Assembly (NCBI GenBank): GCA_907165135.1
Contig: OU015568.1
Location: forward strand, 504,501 to 568,500
Direction of reading: 5' to 3'
Source: Oikopleura dioica
Lineage: Eukaryota > Chordata > Appendicularia > Copelata > Oikopleuridae
Length of the DNA: 64,000 nt
Below the pieces are notes generated by a model. That model was not told where the DNA came from, made no database searches, and saw only the letters and a program-made list of their open reading frames with translations. Both the position numbers and the translations under genes were made by a program. Positions 60,493 through 64,000 of the stretch are shown here, in pieces (positions within the stretch are counted from its first letter, which is position 1; each line of letters opens with the position of its first letter).

Positions 60493-62138
60493 ATGAAGTT
60501 GCTTTCTTCACTCGCAGTTGTCTTTTCACCAGTGAGCTGTGCCTATTATGGTTATGGCGATACAAGTCAGAGAAATGATGCAGTTTGCGACAAGTCAAGC
60601 TCAGGAAAACGATGCTTAGCTTGGGATTCGAGCCGTCGTTCGCCAATAAAGTGCCCTGATGGAACATACCCTGCTGGGGGATGCGGAAATCCAGATAATG
60701 ATCCAAGAGGTTCATGGTGCTACACAAGTAACGCTTCTTCTGGTAAATACTGGGAGCATTGTGATCGGGCGTGTGAAAATCATGATCCTTGTGCCAAAAA
60801 TGTTCCTCAAAAATGTACCCATACTAAGGATGGAACGATGCAGGTTGACAAAAATCATAAGAATTGCAATTAAAAAGATTTTCAGAAATTGGAAAAATTC
60901 AGTCAACATGGAGAAAAATGAGCTCACAAGGCGATGGATGCAGGCACATGATAACAACTACTGTGGAAATCCTGACAAGGATTCTGGAGGAGATTGGTGC
61001 TATGTTGATGCTCCGCCGGGCTTTTGCGCAGAGAAGTGTGGATCAACGGAACAACCACCCATGACAACAGTTGTACAAGTCGCACGACCCGCAAGACAAC
61101 CTTCTGAAAAGCCAGTTTGTCGGCCAAGGACCGAAAGTCTTTTTCAATTCAGAGATGGTCTTGGTGCTATAAGACGACCAACAAAATGGGATGTCGTAAG
61201 ATTTCTTCAATGAAAGTCAAAAATTTAAATCAATTCTTTAGCCTGATCAAGTCCCAAGCAACTCGTTAAATACTTCCGTGCCGCAACAGGATGTTCTTGA
61301 TGGGAGAAGCGCAATGATGGGGCTGATTCCTTGGCAAGTTCAGTTGATTGGACCTGCCGGCTGTGGTGGGACGATTATTTCTTCGAGAATCGTCATCACG
61401 GCAGAACATTGTCTAAAGTCACCGAATCCTGAAAGGTGGCGCGTTAAAGCCGGGCATATTCATAAAGTAAGAATTTTACTAGTAGCTTCTCATTAGTATC
61501 ATTTAAGTCGGCATTTCGTTCGCAAAATGAAGGCCAGATAAGACGTGTCGCTAAAATCATCACGACTGGTAAATACAATGCTCGCACTCATGACAATGAC
61601 ATCGCCATCAATGATGGCCCATCATGGTGACCGATGAGCCTTTCCAGTTCAATGACTTCGTTAAACCAGCGTGCTTGCCCCCGAAAAACTTCAAGCCAGT
61701 CGGAGGAGACTGTATCATCTCTGGCTGGGGCAAAACAACCGATGTTGGAAGGTCGTCAAGTCGACTTCTTTGGACGCTCATACCGCTTTTTGACCGAAGC
61801 GTTTGCAGAAGAAAGTTACGTGGGTATTCCATCACTGGTAAGATTTTTTCAAAAAAAAATCTTCTTTGAGTTCAATTAAGATCATATGATCTGCGGCGGC
61901 GGTTCTGGCCCAGATACGTGTAAGGGAGATAAGGGAGGACCTCTTGTTTGTGCTTTGAGAGATAACAACGGGGAAAATCAGGTACGAGATCTGAAAGAAT
62001 TGACTGTCATTAAAAATTCAGTACGTTCTCGCTGGAGTGACATCCTGGGGAATCGGCTGTGGAAAAACTCCCGGAATCTACGCCGAAGTGGCGGATTATC
62101 TTAATTGGATAAATGAAATTAGTTCTCAATACCCTTAA
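60493..62138 (+). pseudogene. Kringle-trypsin protease B, catalytically dead and frameshifted
   Basis: Same layout as A but with two kringles: signal peptide MKLLSSLAVVFSPVSC, kringle 1 (CDKSSSGKRCLAWDSS ... GSWCYTSN), kringle 2 (NWKNSVNMEKNELTRRW ... WCYVDAP), linker and protease. Lesions: the kringle 2 start lacks its Cys and is two bases short before the intron at 60843, breaking frame; a 14-base insertion at about 61610-61623 after DNDIAI shifts frame and brings a stop; and the catalytic serine codon is AAG (61931-61933), giving CKGDKGGP. His (TAEHCL) and Asp (DNDIAI) remain. The Ser to Lys change alone would abolish activity, so decay probably followed loss of catalysis. Confidence 0.8.
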
Positions 62139-62308
62139 TTTCTCTCCTGATCATAATTTCACCTGACAATATAGTATAATTAATAGCAGATCTCTAATGA
62201 GAATATCTCAATGTGATTGTTGACCAAGGCGACTCCGCAATGTTGTTTGTTTACTCGATACGGTATTGGTACTTACTAGATTCTTCCCTCCTCAGATCAA
62301 AATTAAAG

Positions 62309-63044
62309 ATGAAGTTGTTAGCATCATTACTAGTTTTTTCACCAACAGTAACTTGTTACTACGGTTACGGACAGAGAAATGATGCGGTCTGTGATAGGTC
62401 GAAGAGTGGAAAAAGATGTCTTGCTTGGGATTCAAGCCGAAGATATCCGCAACAGTGTAATGGAAGATATGCTGCTGGAGGCTGCGCAAATCCAGATCAT
62501 GATTCGAATGGTCCTTGGTGCTATACAAGTTATGCAAATACCGGAGATTACTGGGAGTACTGTGATCCTACATGTGCGAACCATGATCTTTGTGGCAATA
62601 AACCTCCACCACTTCCTCCAACTTTTGATGACAAATGCTCTCAAACAAATTCTGGGGCTCAATGCAGGTTAAACAAGGACGAAGAATCAATATTCACTTA
62701 TTTTCTAGAAATTGGAAAAAATCAGTGAATATGTCACGAAAAAGATCGACTCAAAGATGGATGCGAAATCAGGATAATAATAACTGTGCTAATCCGGACA
62801 ACGATCCAAAGGGAGATTGGTGCTTTATTGATGCTCCGAGAGGGTAAAATTAAAGCAAAACCAAAATAAGTACACTTCAGATCGCCAAACTATGACTATT
62901 GTCCGAAAAATTGTGGATCAACAACACCACCACCAAGACCTCCGGTAACAGGCCGCCCGCTGAAATGTTCGCCACTGAACGAAGGTGCGTTTAAATTCAG
63001 AGATGGCAACGGTGTTGCGAGAAAACCAACAGTTTGGCAAGTCG
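62309..63044 (+). CDS. Kringle protein C (protease part not found in window)
   Basis: Signal peptide MKLLASLLVFSPTVTC, kringle 1 (CDRSKSGKRCLAWDSS ... GPWCYTSYAN), a 44-base intron, kringle 2 (CRNWKKSVNMSRKRSTQRW ... GDWCFIDAP), then YDYCPKNCGS, a Pro-rich linker and CSPLNEGAFKFRDGNG, ending VWQ at a donor near 63044. In A and B the protease exons follow within 100 bases, but here about 950 bases without protease sequence reach the window end. Either the intron is enlarged by repeats or the gene is truncated. Kringle Cys residues are intact. Confidence 0.7.
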
Positions 63045-63350
63045 TAAGTGTAGTTTAGGGACCGAACGCAAATCGGACCAAAATTTAGTTCTGAGAGTTA
63101 TGAATGAAAAAAGGGGTATTGAAACCAGAGAAATTGAACTGCGTTCTCAATTTTTCCAAATCCCTTCCGTTTCCGAGATATTGACCTTTGGAAAGAATTA
63201 AAATTTCAGGAACGAACCACTTTCAAGCGCGCAGTCTTACTCTGATGGTGGCGCTCCGGGGCGAGAAGCTTTTGCCGCGACGCGTTTCGAGTTTTCACTG
63301 CGAGCGAGCCCGCGCTTCCACCAATAGAAAATTAAAAAAAAAGTGTTCAG

Positions 63351-63425
63351 GCAGGATTCGAACCAACTCTACCAACATTAACCGACCCCATCAGATACTA
63401 ACTAAACCATTAGATCTTGGTCGTA
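63351..63425 (-). repeat. tRNA-derived sequence (SINE head or tRNA pseudogene)
   Basis: On the minus strand, a box-A-like TGGTTTAGTTAGTA and a box-B GGTTCGAATCC lie about 35 bases apart, with a T-arm of fair pairing. The acceptor stem does not pair, so it is not a functional tRNA. It may be the RNA polymerase III promoter of a SINE. Confidence 0.5.
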
Positions 63426-63909
63426 AGTCCCATTTTGCATGGGTATGAATTTAGTTTAATCCTGGCTTCACCGATTTCAACCATGACTTCTGCCATGTCA
63501 ATTTCGGGTTCTTCGACGTCAATCTCGACTTCTGAAACGTCAAATGATTGATTGATTTTCATCAAGATGAAAAGAGGCAAAATTTTCATAATTTTTCAGC
63601 TTTTTTGGTAGATTAGATCACGGGGAGGAACTTTTATTCAGAAAATTATTTTCTTCCCATAGAAAATTTGACAAAAATTGGCTCCGAAAATTCAAATTTT
63701 GCATTGTGCATTTCATAAAGATCTTTAGTTCAGTATTTTTTAATGATAATTAAGGGCGAACACCCCAAAAAAAACAATTTCTATCGTATAAAGAAGAAAA
63801 AAAAATTAAGGCAATTAAGGCTATAACAACTGAAAATATAAATCTCGGAATTGGACTTAAAGGGGAGGTCGACAATTTTTTCTGCTCAAAATTTTTTCTT
63901 CTTTCCGGC

Positions 63910-64000
63910 GTCTTCCGGCCGTCTCAGCCCCGTTCCTTGATTATTTAATTTAAGGGGCTTGACGGCCCTTCGGGCCGTCTCAGACCCGTTCCTTGATTAT
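63910..64000 (+). repeat. Short tandem/inverted repeat at the window end
   Basis: The word GGCCGTCTCAG(C/A)CCCGTTCCTTGATTAT occurs twice (about 63917 and 63974), with GACGGCCCTTCGGGCCGTC forming a perfect palindrome between. It probably belongs to a transposon extending to the right. Confidence 0.6.

Noticed and set aside
63351-63425. Functional tRNA gene
   Set aside because: Box A and B are visible but the acceptor stem does not pair.

Overview
The window is metazoan nuclear DNA. Nearly every gene is cut by very short introns (many 24-60 bases). Most introns are GT-AG, but at least one is best read as GA-AG. Gene content (kringle/trypsin secreted proteases, TSP1-CAP protein, animal cryptochrome/photolyase, SLC45-type transporter, beta-thymosin) together with this compact style points to a tunicate, most likely an appendicularian such as Oikopleura. 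This is an inference; no species-specific marker was seen.

Region 1 (1 to about 30.4 kb) is the most unusual part. About 20 genes lie almost end to end on the minus strand, and an E2-like gene plus two membrane-protein genes lie on the plus strand from 24.9 kb. Recognised products are both primase subunits (PRIM2 fragment at the left edge, PRIM1 at 9.7-11.5 kb), four divergent PCNA-like clamps (three of them in tandem), a RAD9-like clamp, three RING proteins, an E2/UEV-like protein without the usual catalytic cysteine, a Mutator-like (MULE) transposase with an N-terminal zinc module, two stand-alone copies of that module, and two paralogous four-pass membrane proteins. None of the identified genes is an ordinary housekeeping gene outside replication and ubiquitin functions. 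I read it as a candidate large mobile or virus-like element (or a relic of one) with its own priming, clamp and ubiquitin module, continuing past the left edge. The alternative is a tandem cluster of host-derived paralogs.

Region 2 (30.4-40.5 kb) is transposon-rich. A DNA transposon with long inverted repeats and 8-bp target duplications (31636-36796) holds a decayed piggyBac element with intact TTAA borders (34232-36632) inside its right inverted repeat. A beta-thymosin exon, a palindromic satellite-like element and an SLC45-like transporter follow; the transporter ORF is split by a 153-bp MITE.

Region 3 (40.7-53.9 kb) has a mucin-like gene and a cryptochrome/photolyase gene. One cryptochrome exon carries an 8-kb nested insertion: a foldback DNA element with 8-bp duplication that itself holds a 7.5-kb LTR retrotransposon. 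The two 338-bp LTRs look identical. The element shows gag and a double-RING ORF but no pol.

Region 4 (53.9-64 kb) holds secreted-protein genes: a TSP1/CAP protein (minus strand), a small putative secreted peptide, and three tandem kringle-trypsin genes. The first carries a MITE in a coding exon, the second has lost its catalytic serine and reading frame, and the third runs towards the right edge without visible protease exons.

A recurring theme is that four coding exons (PCNA-like 1, SLC45, cryptochrome, kringle protease A) are interrupted by transposons whose exact removal restores the frame but cannot be done by a GT-AG intron. Exon boundaries here were read by eye from splice signals and protein alignment from memory of the families, so they may be off by a few bases.
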